64,000 nt of DNA, from assembly GCF_900105165.1 (NCBI RefSeq), contig NZ_LT629740.1, positions 1,674,001 through 1,738,000 on the forward strand, in the 5' to 3' direction. The notes beneath the pieces were generated by a model, which was not told where the DNA came from, searched no databases, and was given only the letters and a program-made list of their open reading frames with translations. Below, piece by piece: positions 26,491 through 35,510 of this stretch (within the stretch, counting starts at the first letter, position 1; the number at the start of each line of letters is the position of its first letter). Source of the stretch: Mucilaginibacter mallensis (GTDB lineage Bacteria; Bacteroidota; Bacteroidia; Sphingobacteriales; Sphingobacteriaceae). Position numbers and translations under genes: made by a program.

Positions 26491-26661
26491 TTATATTAAA
26501 TATTTTTTAACCTCTTCGGCAGATGTACCAACGGCGTCAACTGCTTCCTGTAATCTTTCGCGACTTACGCCAAGTTTTTTGGTCCAGTATTCTACTTCGT
26601 AATTTTCCTTCATGTTAATCAGCTCCTTTTCAGAGCTGTGGGCATATTCATCATCGTCCAT
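26491..26661 (-). CDS. DUF3606 small protein
   Basis: A 56-residue protein that begins MDDDEYAHSSEKELINMKEN and continues EVEYWTKKLGVSRERLQEAV, with DAVGTSAEEVKKYL at the end. The W-T-K-K-L-G-V-S-R-E-R-L-Q-x-A-V block is the core of DUF3606, a small helical domain common near stress and DNA-repair genes in Bacteroidota and Proteobacteria. Start ATG at 26661-26659, stop TAA at 26493-26491, 7 bases before ligD, so the two are probably one transcript. Function unknown. Confidence 0.85.
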   Translation of the reverse strand: MDDDEYAHSSEKELINMKENYEVEYWTKKLGVSRERLQEAVDAVGTSAEEVKKYLI

Positions 26662-26733
26662 AATTAATTATATTGGTTTTATTACAACAATAGGGATGGC
26701 TTATGGTTTGCATAGTATAATATTGAACACGTT

Positions 26734-26970
26734 ATGGAATTATTTGAAATATCTGTAAGCAGCAATAACGAGCATCATCATTTCGAGATACGCGATTATA
26801 TGCACCACGATGGTGAGCAATGCAAATATGAGGTGTATAAAAATGGTGTGTTTATTGCCAGCTTTGAGCCCGGCCCGCATAAGCATCTGCACATCTGCAA
26901 AAATGCTGGGATAGAGCAAGAAGAATTATTGAACCAGATAGCAGATCAGCTGGAATCGTATAATCTTTAG
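26734..26970 (+). CDS. Small conserved-looking protein of unknown function
   Basis: 78 residues, rich in His, Glu and acidic residues: HHHFEIRDYMHHDGEQCKY, VYKNGVFIASFEPGPHKH and a C-terminal amphipathic helix (AGIEQEELLNQIADQLESYNL). No family is recognised. The pattern suggests a small alpha/beta fold; the histidines could bind metal, but that is speculative. It lies alone on the plus strand, facing away from the DUF3606 gene (72-base gap) and converging on the LytTR regulator (3-base gap). Codon use and length fit a real gene. Confidence 0.65.
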   Translation: MELFEISVSSNNEHHHFEIRDYMHHDGEQCKYEVYKNGVFIASFEPGPHKHLHICKNAGIEQEELLNQIADQLESYNL

Positions 26971-26973
26971 GCC

Positions 26974-27684
26974 TTATTTTTCGTCGAGTATGCCCATTAC
27001 CAGTTCCTTGTAGCTGCGGCCAATGGGCAGGGTTTTGCCGCAAAGCTCAATTATGGTGCTAGTATAGGCATCTATTTTATCTTTGGCGATGATAAAGGAG
27101 CGGTGGATCCGCAGGAAATCATTTTTGTTGAGCAGTTCCTCAATCTGCCCCAGTTGTGATTTGGTGGTGATGGTCTTTTCTTTGGTTACTATCCGCACAT
27201 ACTCTTTAAGGCTTTCAATATATATGATCTCCTTAAAATGTACTTTCACCCGTTTTTTATCTACAAAAACAAACATAAAGTCGCGCCCTTCAGGCACAAA
27301 CAGCGAGGCATTATAAGTATGTTCCGAGGTGATGAACTTCAATTTATTCACCGCCTTTAAAAACCTGCTGAACTCGATGGGTTTTAGCAGGTAGTCAACA
27401 ATATTCAAATCGTATCCCTGCAAGGCATATTCATGGTATGCGGTTGTAATGATAATATGGGGTGGGTTTTTTAACGTCTTAATAAAATCGATCCCTTTAA
27501 GTTTGGGCAGGTTTATATCGAGAAATATCAGGTCTATCTGTTGCTTGTTCAGGTCACTCAGCGCGCTCATGGCGTTGCTGTAGTGGTTTATCAGTTTCAG
27601 GAAGGGCACATCGGCAATATAATCCTCCAATACCTCTGTGGCCAGGGGTTCATCCTCAATTATAATACAATTATACTGCTGCAC
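26974..27684 (-). CDS. LytTR-family response regulator
   Basis: 236-residue two-component regulator. The receiver domain (1-120) has the acidic pair in CIIIEDEPLATEVL, the phospho-acceptor Asp in LIFLDINLPKLKG (about 55), and a Lys in VDYLLKPIEF. The C-terminal LytTR DNA-binding domain (about 135-236) contains IIYIESLKEYVRI, TIELCGKTLPIGRSYKELV and FLRIHRSFIIAKDKI. It overlaps the upstream kinase gene by 14 bases. Such pairs in Bacteroidota often control a neighbouring gene; here the candidate is the DoxX-like membrane gene just upstream. Target unproven. Confidence 0.95.
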   Translation of the reverse strand: MQQYNCIIIEDEPLATEVLEDYIADVPFLKLINHYSNAMSALSDLNKQQIDLIFLDINLPKLKGIDFIKTLKNPPHIIITTAYHEYALQGYDLNIVDYLLKPIEFSRFLKAVNKLKFITSEHTYNASLFVPEGRDFMFVFVDKKRVKVHFKEIIYIESLKEYVRIVTKEKTITTKSQLGQIEELLNKNDFLRIHRSFIIAKDKIDAYTSTIIELCGKTLPIGRSYKELVMGILDEK

Positions 27685-28744
27685 TTTTATTCAGGTTGAT
27701 GGATAAATTAATCTTAAATGTATCACTTAAATTCTCAATATCAAGCTTAAATTCGGTATACATGAGTTCCAGTTGGCGCCGCACATTGCTCAAGCCTATT
27801 TTCCGGTCGGAGCTTTCGCACTCCTTAGCCTCTTTTGAGTTGATCACCACAAATAATAAATAGCCATTATCGAGCATTATATTTATGTCGATGAAGGTAT
27901 CGGCCAGCATCTCACCGGGGCCGTGCTTAAAGGCGTTCTCAATAAATGGAAGCAGGATAAGCGGTGTGATGGCTTGGTTTTGATTATCAATATCTTGCGT
28001 AAAGGTAATATGCAGGCGCTTGGAGAACCGCACTTTTTCAACCTCGACATAATCTTCTAAAACCCGTATTTCTTCGGATATTGGCACGTGGCTTTTTTCG
28101 GCTTCATACAGCATAAAGCGTAGCAGCTTTGACAGCTTCATGATGATGACCGGTGCCAGATCGGATTTTTTGCGGGCCAGCGCGTAAATATTATTGAGCG
28201 TATTGAACAGGAAATGGGGGTTGATCTGATTTTTAAGGAATTTTAGTTCAGTTTCCAGTTTTTCCTTCGATAGGTCCTTTTCCCGGCTCAGGTTGTCTAT
28301 CTGCATGCGGAAAAGTTTAATTACTATAGCCACGCCGCATATAAACCCAAGATCGAGCATGGAAGCAAACAGCTGTGAAACCGTGAACATATTATCGTAA
28401 GTAAGCTTTACCTGGTTGGTAAAAGCCGGATTTTCGACCAACAAAAAGGTAGCCAGTACACGGTGCAAAAATATAGATGCTACAAAAACCAATATGGTGA
28501 CAATGATATTGACATTACTGTTCAGGGTTTTGTTAAAGGCCTTCGGGATAGAAAAATAGAACACAAAATAGGTAAACAACAGTTTTGAAGGTAAAATAAT
28601 AAGGTTGGTTAATACGGCCTGTATCAGGATGTCCTCGTGATTGGATTTTGGGATAAAGGACTGGATCCACGAAAACTCGAACAAAGTATTTATAATAAAA
28701 TACGTTACCCAAAATACTATATGCCTTAATATGCGCTTGTTCAC
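27671..28744 (-). CDS. LytS/YehU-type sensor histidine kinase
   Basis: 357-residue membrane kinase. Four hydrophobic segments are seen in the first 155 residues (about 8-28, 40-68, 80-102, 122-145), then a coiled-coil linker (REKDLSKEKLETELKFLKNQ) and the His_kinase domain whose phospho-acceptor His lies in INPHFLFNTLNNIYAL. The N-box and G-box of the ATP-binding domain are LPFIENAFKHG and KIGLSNVRRQLELMY. The sensory part has no known ligand-binding domain. It is translationally coupled to the LytTR regulator (14-base overlap). Confidence 0.94.
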   Translation of the reverse strand: MNKRILRHIVFWVTYFIINTLFEFSWIQSFIPKSNHEDILIQAVLTNLIILPSKLLFTYFVFYFSIPKAFNKTLNSNVNIIVTILVFVASIFLHRVLATFLLVENPAFTNQVKLTYDNMFTVSQLFASMLDLGFICGVAIVIKLFRMQIDNLSREKDLSKEKLETELKFLKNQINPHFLFNTLNNIYALARKKSDLAPVIIMKLSKLLRFMLYEAEKSHVPISEEIRVLEDYVEVEKVRFSKRLHITFTQDIDNQNQAITPLILLPFIENAFKHGPGEMLADTFIDINIMLDNGYLLFVVINSKEAKECESSDRKIGLSNVRRQLELMYTEFKLDIENLSDTFKINLSINLNKSAAV

Positions 28745-28821
28745 TATTTTAAAGGTCGTAATTTTCTGATGTTTAAACTATAATAGCTGCTAAATATCAA
28801 CATGGGTATATAAACAACCGG

Positions 28822-29613
28822 TTAATGGGTATAACTGCTTACATGAAAATGATCTTTATGCGTTGCCATTATTAAAAATGATATGCAGGCCATCAGCAGG
28901 CAAATAAGCAGGCTCGATAGTTCATCCCTGTCCGTAGCATGATTATATACGCGCGGGATATGCAAAAGTATCACCCATAAAATAAACATAATGCCCAGTA
29001 AAGCCATTGCCAGTTTTTGCTTTACGTTAATGATCAGGCTTATGGCCGAAGCTATAAAGCCCCCACCCACAAAATAGGCCCAAAACAAGTGGAATGGTAT
29101 CCAGCCCGGGATTAAAGTCGCCACAAAATCCCCATATTGAAAATGCTGGATACCAAAAACCACCAGTGAGATGGCAAACATCAGTTTGCTTATGCGCTCC
29201 ATAATATTGTACATTTTGTATGTTGTGCCAGAGGTGCTGTTTTCTGAATTAACGGCAAAAAGAAATGCCCCGCTCAATATGGCGAAGGTTTCAAATGCTC
29301 CCGTCCATTCCATCGCATTTTTTATGTTACCCAGTAAAATGGGCAGGTGCACAAGCAAAAAGGATAACATAAATACCAATCCTATCAGTAAAAAGGCAGG
29401 TGCACGCCATTTTTTTATTACGGCAGCAATGCCGCACAGCATCAATAAAATGCCTGAAATATCAACCAGGAATATGAGCCCCGGAAATTTGCCGGGGACA
29501 GGGAAAAGCGCCGGGTTAAGCGCCCTGTAATAAACATGTTGAAAGCCTAAAATGAAGATGGAAATACCAAAAATAATGGGTGTGATTTTTAAGAGTAGTG
29601 TGTTGATTTTCAT
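28822..29613 (-). CDS. DoxX-like membrane protein with internal repeat
   Basis: 263-residue inner-membrane protein with about eight hydrophobic helices. Two halves look homologous: FGISIFILGFQHVYY (about 16-30) and FAISLVVFGIQHFQY (about 145-159), each followed by a Pro/Gly-rich loop and further helices. This resembles DoxX/DUF4870-like repeats. The internal symmetry suggests an ancestral gene duplication. It precedes the kinase-regulator pair on the same strand (77-base gap) and could be their target. Function unknown. Confidence 0.65.
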   Translation of the reverse strand: MKINTLLLKITPIIFGISIFILGFQHVYYRALNPALFPVPGKFPGLIFLVDISGILLMLCGIAAVIKKWRAPAFLLIGLVFMLSFLLVHLPILLGNIKNAMEWTGAFETFAILSGAFLFAVNSENSTSGTTYKMYNIMERISKLMFAISLVVFGIQHFQYGDFVATLIPGWIPFHLFWAYFVGGGFIASAISLIINVKQKLAMALLGIMFILWVILLHIPRVYNHATDRDELSSLLICLLMACISFLIMATHKDHFHVSSYTH

Positions 29614-29650
29614 TGTGATATTGTTTTGTTGTGATGGGTGGATATATATG

Positions 29651-30895
29651 TCATATGCGTCGTTTTAGGGTGAGGATAACGCGATCGTATTTATTATCGT
29701 GGAAAACTTCAAGCAGCAGGCTCCTGTTATCGCCTGATTTAAAAAGCTCGTCAATATCCTCAATTGTCATGCTGGCTACCGACTTAAAGTTGATGGATAC
29801 GATCTCATCATCCTTTTCCAGGCCGATAAGGTCGCCTGCTGAACCGGGCTCAACACGATCGATGATTACATGTTTATAGCCATCGCCGGTGGCGTAATAT
29901 TCGAGTCCGCTCATGTCATGCTCAAACGGTGCCTTTAGCTGTTTGAAGGGTTTAAGGTATATGGCACTGTCGGGGTAATCAATAATCATTGCAAACCTTT
30001 TTAGCAGACCCAGGCCAAGGTTGCCATCGCGCAAAACAGCATCATATGAAATACTTTCAGGATGTTTGGTTGGAAATGAGGTAAGCAAGTTTTCAATTGA
30101 AAATCTGCCCAAAACAATTTTCGGTATCCGGCTTATATAACCATCAATAGGCCCGTTAAAGCCCTGTCCAAGGTTAGCCCGGATGAAATTGTGCGGAAGC
30201 TCATTTGTATTTAAAAAATTCTCTAATGACAAGGGGTGTCCGGCGCCTATATCCATAATGAGCTTGCATTTTTTTTCAGCGCCATTAGGCAGGGTTACAT
30301 TTGCCTGTAAATAAGGTTTGTTGTTTTCTATACTAAGCGGGAGCTTTTCTCCCTTCGCATATTTTTTGATTTGCGCTGGGCGGAAAACAAAGAGCGTGCT
30401 ATCCTGAAAATTTATTTTTACTACAACATTGCTGAAAAACTCATAGCCCAGCAAACCATGGATAGGCATGCCCGCGCAGTTGGATAAACCCAGAAAATCC
30501 TTCATTAAAATAGCTGCGCCAACGTTATGGCTTGTTAACCCATGCACTTTTATATCTAATGCTGAAGTTAGCTGGGCTTCCAGGTCATCACCCTGGCCAA
30601 GGCCATGCAGCTTTATGGGGTGTTTGTGGTTTATATTAAGCGAGTCGATAATATCCGGGTCGGTTATGATCATCAGGCCGACACCTGTATCCAGTATGAA
30701 ATTAAATGGCCCCTTGCCATTTATGGTTAGTTTAATAATGATCATGTTGCGCACCATGCGGAATGGTATGGTTACGTGGTTATGCCCTTTATCCAGATCG
30801 AAGCTCTGTGCCCTTAGCAACTGACCATACAATACCAAAGCAGTTAGGCAAATGCATAATAAAATACGGACACCAGGATTATACACACGTTTCAT
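29651..30895 (-). CDS. Retropepsin-like aspartyl protease with PDZ domain
   Basis: 414 residues from the chosen start. A signal peptide is visible (MKRVYNPGVRILLCI, cut near AQSFD). Two aspartyl-protease-like halves follow: FNFILDTGVGLMII (about 75-88, D-T-G) and KLIMDIGAGHPLSL (about 190-205, D-I-G instead of D-T/S-G). A C-terminal PDZ domain (about 325-414; VEPGSAGDLIGLEKDDEIVSIN) may bind peptides. Likely periplasmic or surface-attached protease of the family with DTG repeats and PDZ. The reading frame also allows an ATG at 30949 (18 residues further); the start at 30895 gives a cleaner signal peptide. Activity of the second half is uncertain because of D-I-G. Confidence 0.82.
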   Translation of the reverse strand: MKRVYNPGVRILLCICLTALVLYGQLLRAQSFDLDKGHNHVTIPFRMVRNMIIIKLTINGKGPFNFILDTGVGLMIITDPDIIDSLNINHKHPIKLHGLGQGDDLEAQLTSALDIKVHGLTSHNVGAAILMKDFLGLSNCAGMPIHGLLGYEFFSNVVVKINFQDSTLFVFRPAQIKKYAKGEKLPLSIENNKPYLQANVTLPNGAEKKCKLIMDIGAGHPLSLENFLNTNELPHNFIRANLGQGFNGPIDGYISRIPKIVLGRFSIENLLTSFPTKHPESISYDAVLRDGNLGLGLLKRFAMIIDYPDSAIYLKPFKQLKAPFEHDMSGLEYYATGDGYKHVIIDRVEPGSAGDLIGLEKDDEIVSINFKSVASMTIEDIDELFKSGDNRSLLLEVFHDNKYDRVILTLKRRI

Positions 30896-31122
30896 GCTCC
30901 AGAAAATAACAGGTAAGCACAAATTATATAGTATAATACTGGTATTCAACTAATAACTACCATAGGTTAGCTGTCGATCGCATATAGCAGCCTGCGCAGT
31001 TTGTATGTTATTGGTATACTCAAAAGTGTTATTTGTGTGGCTTATTAACGGCATGCTTTATTTTTATGATGGATGGTGTAGCAAAGTGCAGAGATAGATC
31101 GTAATGTATTTAAAACCGCTAA

Positions 31123-31590
31123 ATGAACCTTTTAAAATATAGTATACTGATCGCTTTGCTTGGGGTAATGGTGTCCGGCTGCAGTAAGGATGCCCCCCAC
31201 AAAGCAAAAACACCTGCAACAATTGCAACTTATAACGGCCCGCTGAACGGCGGTACAATTGCCGATGGTACTTACAGCGGCCTGCTGCTTGCTGATGAAA
31301 AGGACGGCGGGTTTAATACGGGCCCCATTACCCGTAGTGTTTCCTATTCATTCAATAACTCAAATTATACTACTGTTGCAGCGCCCGCAGGTTTTACAGC
31401 CGCATCAAAGGGGGTATATACCTTATCCGGCAATAAAATAGCTTTAACAGATAGCCTTGTTCATACCGCTAATTTCGACTGGAATTTAATATTAGTGGGC
31501 TCATACAGTTATAACGTAAATGCCGATAGTTTGATCATTACCAAAACTTCGGGTACCAACACTTACACTTATAAACTTAAACGACAATAA
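31123..31590 (+). CDS. Putative lipoprotein, first of a tandem pair
   Basis: 155-residue secreted lipoprotein: hydrophobic signal (about 7-18) and lipobox MVSGC with Cys at 20. The mature part has ADGTYSGLLLADEK near the start, GVYTLSGNKIAL in the middle and a C-terminal YKLKRQ. These three blocks reappear in the next gene (ADGTYSGQFTAY, GSYKVSGSQITF, YDLKRQ), so the two are tandem paralogues. The strand-rich, small layout recalls lipocalin-like or META-type lipoproteins, but I do not recognise a named family. Upstream is divergent from the protease gene. Confidence 0.75.
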   Translation: MNLLKYSILIALLGVMVSGCSKDAPHKAKTPATIATYNGPLNGGTIADGTYSGLLLADEKDGGFNTGPITRSVSYSFNNSNYTTVAAPAGFTAASKGVYTLSGNKIALTDSLVHTANFDWNLILVGSYSYNVNADSLIITKTSGTNTYTYKLKRQ

Positions 31591-31598
31591 CCGGCATT

Positions 31599-32006
31599 AT
31601 GAAAAACCTAAACCTTATTACACTAATTGCCCTTATAGCTGTAATGTACAGTTGCCATAAAAACAATAGTAACAATAATGTTTTAGCTGATGGAACCTAT
31701 AGCGGTCAGTTTACGGCATATACGGCATTAACAAGTGGTACTACCACTGATACCTTTGTGATCAAATTAGCCTATCCTTCCTATAGCAGCTATACATCAT
31801 TGCAAAGCAATACGGTAACCGCACAGGGATCATATAAAGTGAGCGGCAGCCAGATCACTTTTACCAACACTATTTTGTTTAACGTTAACGTGGATACCAA
31901 GGCAGCTGTGAATGGTACGTACAATTTTAAGGTAAATGATAATACTTTAACACTTACACAAACCACGAATGATTATACTGCTTCGTATGATTTGAAAAGA
32001 CAATAA
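31599..32006 (+). CDS. Putative lipoprotein, second of a tandem pair
   Basis: 135-residue lipoprotein with a signal peptide (MKNLNLITLIALIAVMYSCH; Cys at 19) and a beta-rich mature domain with many Thr/Ser residues. It begins 8 bases after the preceding paralogue and ends with the same K/D-L-K-R-Q tail, followed by a terminator. The shared ADGTYSG, G-S/V-Y-x-V/L-S-G and LKRQ motifs show local gene duplication with strong divergence in between. Probably surface-exposed in Bacteroidota fashion or periplasmic; function unknown. Confidence 0.75.
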   Translation: MKNLNLITLIALIAVMYSCHKNNSNNNVLADGTYSGQFTAYTALTSGTTTDTFVIKLAYPSYSSYTSLQSNTVTAQGSYKVSGSQITFTNTILFNVNVDTKAAVNGTYNFKVNDNTLTLTQTTNDYTASYDLKRQ

Positions 32007-32033
32007 TCTACCTATATATTGTGTTTAACTGAG

Positions 32034-32063
32034 AGCGGATAACTTTTGTTATTCGCTTTTTTT
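32034..32063. terminator. Terminator after the tandem lipoproteins
   Basis: AGCGGATAAC (32034-32043) pairs with GTTATTCGCT (32048-32057, one G-U pair), followed by a T-run to 32063. It ends the lipoprotein transcript and overlaps the last 2 bases of the convergent AraC gene. Confidence 0.8.
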
Positions 32064-33009
32064 AATTAAGACTGGTGGCCCGGAATTGTGCCTTGAACAT
32101 ACTCGGGGTGATTCCTTCAACCTTTTTAAATACCCGGCAAAAATAGTTGAGGTTATTGAAGCCGGCTTTAAAACAAGCATCAGAAATGCTGATATGTGGG
32201 TTATTCATAAACTGCTTGGATAGCTGGATACGCTCCCTGATCACATAATCAACAGGGGAGATACCCAGTTCATGCTTAAAGGCACGGAAAAAGCTGGATT
32301 TACTCATAAATGCCATCTGGCTCAAAGCATCAATGCTCAGCTTGTCGCTCAAATGCAGGCGGATATATTCCAGTACGTAAGCAAAACGATTGCCTGCGGA
32401 TAGCTCATGCTGGTTGTCATTTATCTCATGCAAATTCTGCATCTGCATAATGCGGATGAGCAGTTCCTTTAGCGTTAAATTAGCCAGCACATCCTTGGTT
32501 AATGCATCGCCGGTACTGATGCGGATGAGTTTATTGATAAGCTGTGCCAGTTCGTAATTATTAAAAAAGTGGAATTGGTTATAGTTGATTTGCCAGATTT
32601 GTTTGTCTTCGCGAGGGTAGTTCTCGTTTAAAAAATCAAGTGTATTTTTTATTTCCTGCTGATTGATAGCCAGCGCGGTACATTGTGATGGCTGCTGCGC
32701 ACTGGCTTCAGGAAAATCGATGGTCATGGTGATGTTGGGTGGTACAATTACGGTTTCGCCGGGCAGGTAATCAAAGCCGGGCTTGTCAAACAAATGCATC
32801 ACTTTTTTGCCGCGCAGCATGCTGGTAATTACCAGGTCGCTAAAAGTTAAGGGCACCAGTTCGCTGCGCTGATAGGTTTCAAAAATATTTAGCTCGCAAT
32901 GGTTCATGGTATAGGCCTTACGGTTCTCTACCAGTGTGTTTAACTCTCTTCCTTTGGACAGGTTTACCGGTGATAACAGGTTCTTGTTATTCATGGCCTC
33001 ATAATTCAA
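32062..33009 (-). CDS. AraC-family transcriptional regulator
   Basis: 315-residue regulator. The N-terminal part (about 20-190) is a sensor of the type that occurs in front of aldehyde dehydrogenase genes (SELVPLTFSDLVIT, PGETVIVPP). The C-terminal HTH_18 domain (about 215-312) has SIDALSQMAFMSKSSFFRAF and SISDACFKAGFNNLNYFCRVF, ending KVEGITPSMFKAQF. It is divergent from the aldehyde dehydrogenase gene, with a 139-base shared control region, and most likely activates it. The start could instead be the ATG five codons in (32994); no strong ribosome site decides. Confidence 0.92.
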   Translation of the reverse strand: MNYEAMNNKNLLSPVNLSKGRELNTLVENRKAYTMNHCELNIFETYQRSELVPLTFSDLVITSMLRGKKVMHLFDKPGFDYLPGETVIVPPNITMTIDFPEASAQQPSQCTALAINQQEIKNTLDFLNENYPREDKQIWQINYNQFHFFNNYELAQLINKLIRISTGDALTKDVLANLTLKELLIRIMQMQNLHEINDNQHELSAGNRFAYVLEYIRLHLSDKLSIDALSQMAFMSKSSFFRAFKHELGISPVDYVIRERIQLSKQFMNNPHISISDACFKAGFNNLNYFCRVFKKVEGITPSMFKAQFRATSLN

Positions 33010-33148
33010 AGCAAATTAGACATATAGATCTACATAAACAAAACTTCACGAACATTGACATTATTGTGCTACCATTTGCCCTAATAATGCAACTGCTTAA
33101 TCAGCAGTACATCTACCTTAGTACAACCAATTTAAAACAAATAAGTTT

Positions 33149-34651
33149 ATGAGCACTGTTTCAAAACCTGCTTTTAAGAAGCAATACGAAAATTTTATTG
33201 GCGGCAAGTTTGTGCCGCCGGTCAAGGGTGAGTATTTTGATAATATTTCGCCAATTGATGGCAAGGTATTTACCAAAGCTGCCCGATCAGGCAAGGAAGA
33301 TGTGGAGCTGGCGCTGGATGCAGCACATGCTGCTTTTAAAACCTGGGGCAAAACATCTGCAGCGCATAGGGCAGGGCTGCTCAACAAAATCGCTGATACC
33401 ATTGAGACTAATCTTGAATACCTCGCAGTTGTTGAGGTTATTGATAACGGCAAGGCTATTCGTGAAACCCGCGCCGCAGATTTGCCGTTGGTTGTTGACC
33501 ATTTCCGGTATTTTGCCGGTGTGATCAGGGCTGAAGAAGGCGGAATATCAGAGCATGATGAAAATACGGTAAGTATTGTTCTAAACGAACCACTGGGTGT
33601 AGTAGGGCAGATCATCCCATGGAATTTTCCATTGCTGATGGCTACCTGGAAAATTGCCCCCGCGTTAGCAGCAGGTAACTGCTGCGTGGTAAAACCGGCC
33701 GAGCAAACCCCAACATCTATTATGGTGTTGATGGAGCTGATAGGTGATATTTTACCTCCGGGCGTACTGAATATTATAACCGGTTTTGGTCCGGAGGCTG
33801 GTAAGCCACTGGCATCATCACCACGTATAGCCAAGGTGTCATTTACAGGTGAAACCACCACCGGGCGCTTAATTATGCAATATGCTTCAGAAAATTTAAT
33901 TCCGGTTACTATGGAGCTGGGGGGTAAATCGCCTAATATTTTCTTTGAATCGGTAGGCGATGCTGATGACGCGTTTTTTGATAAGGCAATTGAAGGCGCC
34001 GTAATGTTTGCCTTGAACCAGGGCGAGGTGTGTACCTGTCCGTCACGCATTTTGGTGCACGAGAATATTTATGATAAGTTTATGAAGAGGGTAATTGAGC
34101 GTACCAATGCCATTAAGATGGGCGATCCGCTGGATGGTACCACCATGATGGGGGCACAGGCCTCAAATGATCAGTATGAAAAGATACAATCGTACCTGAA
34201 AATTGGTAAGGAAGAAGGAGCAGAGGTACTTTGCGGTGGCGAGGTAAAGAAGCTGGGTGGTGATTTGGCAGGCGGCTATTATATACAGCCAACCCTGTTT
34301 AAGGGTCATAACAAAATGCGCATTTTTCAGGAAGAGATCTTTGGCCCGGTTGCCTGTGTAACCACCTTTAAAACTACCGAGGAAGCCATCGCTATAGCAA
34401 ATGATACCTTGTATGGCTTAGGCGCAGGTGTTTGGACACGCGACGCGCACGAAGTTTACCAGGTGCCACGCGCTATTTTAGCAGGCCGTGTTTGGGTTAA
34501 TAATTACCATGCTTACCCGGCACACGCGCCATTCGGCGGTTATAAAAAATCGGGCTTCGGACGTGAAAATCACAAGATGATGCTGGGGCATTATCGCCAA
34601 ACCAAAAACATGCTCATCTCCTACGATAAGAATAAACTGGGTTTCTTTTAA
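33149..34651 (+). CDS. NAD-dependent aldehyde dehydrogenase (acetaldehyde/AldB-ExaC type)
   Basis: 500-residue tetrameric aldehyde dehydrogenase that oxidises short aldehydes to acids. The sequence begins like AldB/ExaC enzymes ([21 protein letters not shown]). Active-site residues: general base E256 in MELGGKSP, nucleophile Cys 295 in [11 protein letters not shown], oxyanion Asn 159 in IPWNFPLLM. Divergent from an AraC regulator and followed by DUF2695 and DUF779 genes. DUF779 is known to neighbour acetaldehyde/alcohol oxidation genes, which supports the AldB-like call. No signal peptide; cytoplasmic. Confidence 0.93.
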   Translation: MSTVSKPAFKKQYENFIGGKFVPPVKGEYFDNISPIDGKVFTKAARSGKEDVELALDAAHAAFKTWGKTSAAHRAGLLNKIADTIETNLEYLAVVEVIDNGKAIRETRAADLPLVVDHFRYFAGVIRAEEGGISEHDENTVSIVLNEPLGVVGQIIPWNFPLLMATWKIAPALAAGNCCVVKPAEQTPTSIMVLMELIGDILPPGVLNIITGFGPEAGKPLASSPRIAKVSFTGETTTGRLIMQYASENLIPVTMELGGKSPNIFFESVGDADDAFFDKAIEGAVMFALNQGEVCTCPSRILVHENIYDKFMKRVIERTNAIKMGDPLDGTTMMGAQASNDQYEKIQSYLKIGKEEGAEVLCGGEVKKLGGDLAGGYYIQPTLFKGHNKMRIFQEEIFGPVACVTTFKTTEEAIAIANDTLYGLGAGVWTRDAHEVYQVPRAILAGRVWVNNYHAYPAHAPFGGYKKSGFGRENHKMMLGHYRQTKNMLISYDKNKLGFF

Positions 34652-34741
34652 TGATTTTTCCTGAACTGAAAATAGTTAAGTTCTGATTCAATATATTGCG
34701 GATATTTTCCTTAGTTATTGTAATCAACGATCATAGCTTTC

Positions 34742-35044
34742 ATGAAATCAGAAGAAGAGAAGATAAGACAACAGCAATTAAAAAAGGTGTTTAAAAAGAA
34801 TGAAGAAGAAGCATTTGTTAGTAGTCTTCCAATGAAAATAGCTGATTTTTTTCAGCTATTTGATATGTTAGATGAAAAAATAGAAGACGAAGGATGTGAT
34901 CATACTTTAAAATTTACAGAACAATATCTGAATAAACATGAATTGACTTCGCAACGGGTTATTCCTTGGTTAAATGAAAATGGAGGTTATTGCGATTGTG
35001 AAGTGCTTGCCAATATAGAAGAGAAGTTTGAGGATTTTAAATAG
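34742..35044 (+). CDS. DUF2695 family small protein
   Basis: 100 residues. A charged N-terminal helix (KIRQQQLKKVFKKNEEEA) is followed by the DUF2695 core: LPMKIADFFQLFDMLDEK, CDHTLKFTEQYL and the conserved WLNENGGYCDCEVLANIEEKF. The C-D-C and conserved Cys/His residues (CDH … CDC) suggest a metal- or ligand-binding site, but the function is unknown. It lies 90 bases downstream of the aldehyde dehydrogenase gene on the same strand; co-transcription is possible. Confidence 0.85.
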   Translation: MKSEEEKIRQQQLKKVFKKNEEEAFVSSLPMKIADFFQLFDMLDEKIEDEGCDHTLKFTEQYLNKHELTSQRVIPWLNENGGYCDCEVLANIEEKFEDFK

Positions 35045-35135
35045 TACGGAGATATTCTAATCTGGACACTCAGGTTGTATTGAGGCGCGTACATCAAAAG
35101 TGTATGCGCCTTTAATATATTTACCAAAATATACA

Positions 35136-35510
35136 ATGATAAAGAGAGTATTAGTCGACACTGAAGCATCAAACATGATTGCACAGCTAAAGGAACGTTT
35201 TGGCGACTTGATGTTCCACCAAAGCGGTGGTTGCTGCGATGGCTCATCGCCCATGTGTTTTGAGAAGGGGGAGTTTAAGCTGGGCGGCAGCGATGTAAAA
35301 CTGGGCGAGATTGACGGCTGCGAATTTTGGATGAGCAAAGACCAGTTTGAATACTGGCAGCACACCCAGTTAACCATTGGTATTACCAAAGGGCGTGGTT
35401 CAAGTTTTTCTATTGAGATACCTACCGGTTATCGCTTTATGATCCACTCTCGCATGTTTACTGATGATGAGCTAGGCGAACTGGAACCGGTATCCTTTTT
35501 AGAAGATTAA
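35136..35510 (+). CDS. DUF779 family protein
   Basis: 124 residues from the chosen start (MIKRVLVDTEASNM). The block MFHQSGGCCDGSSPMCF, followed by GEIDGCEFWMSKDQFEYW and the SSFSIEIPTGYRFMIHSRMF strand region, is diagnostic of DUF779, whose members have conserved cysteines and are recurrent neighbours of acetaldehyde dehydrogenase (AldB/ExaC) and alcohol oxidation genes. A role as a small accessory of aldehyde metabolism is inferred from this association. A longer frame starts at 35100, but its extra 12 residues are not family-like. Its 3' end overlaps the minus-strand gene by 4 bases. Confidence 0.88.
   Translation: MIKRVLVDTEASNMIAQLKERFGDLMFHQSGGCCDGSSPMCFEKGEFKLGGSDVKLGEIDGCEFWMSKDQFEYWQHTQLTIGITKGRGSSFSIEIPTGYRFMIHSRMFTDDELGELEPVSFLED

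Noticed and set aside
33118..34050. 310-codon open frame on the minus strand over the aldehyde dehydrogenase gene
   Set aside because: It is fully antisense to a clear enzyme gene, Ser/Ala/Pro-rich as expected from reversed codons, and has no family pattern.
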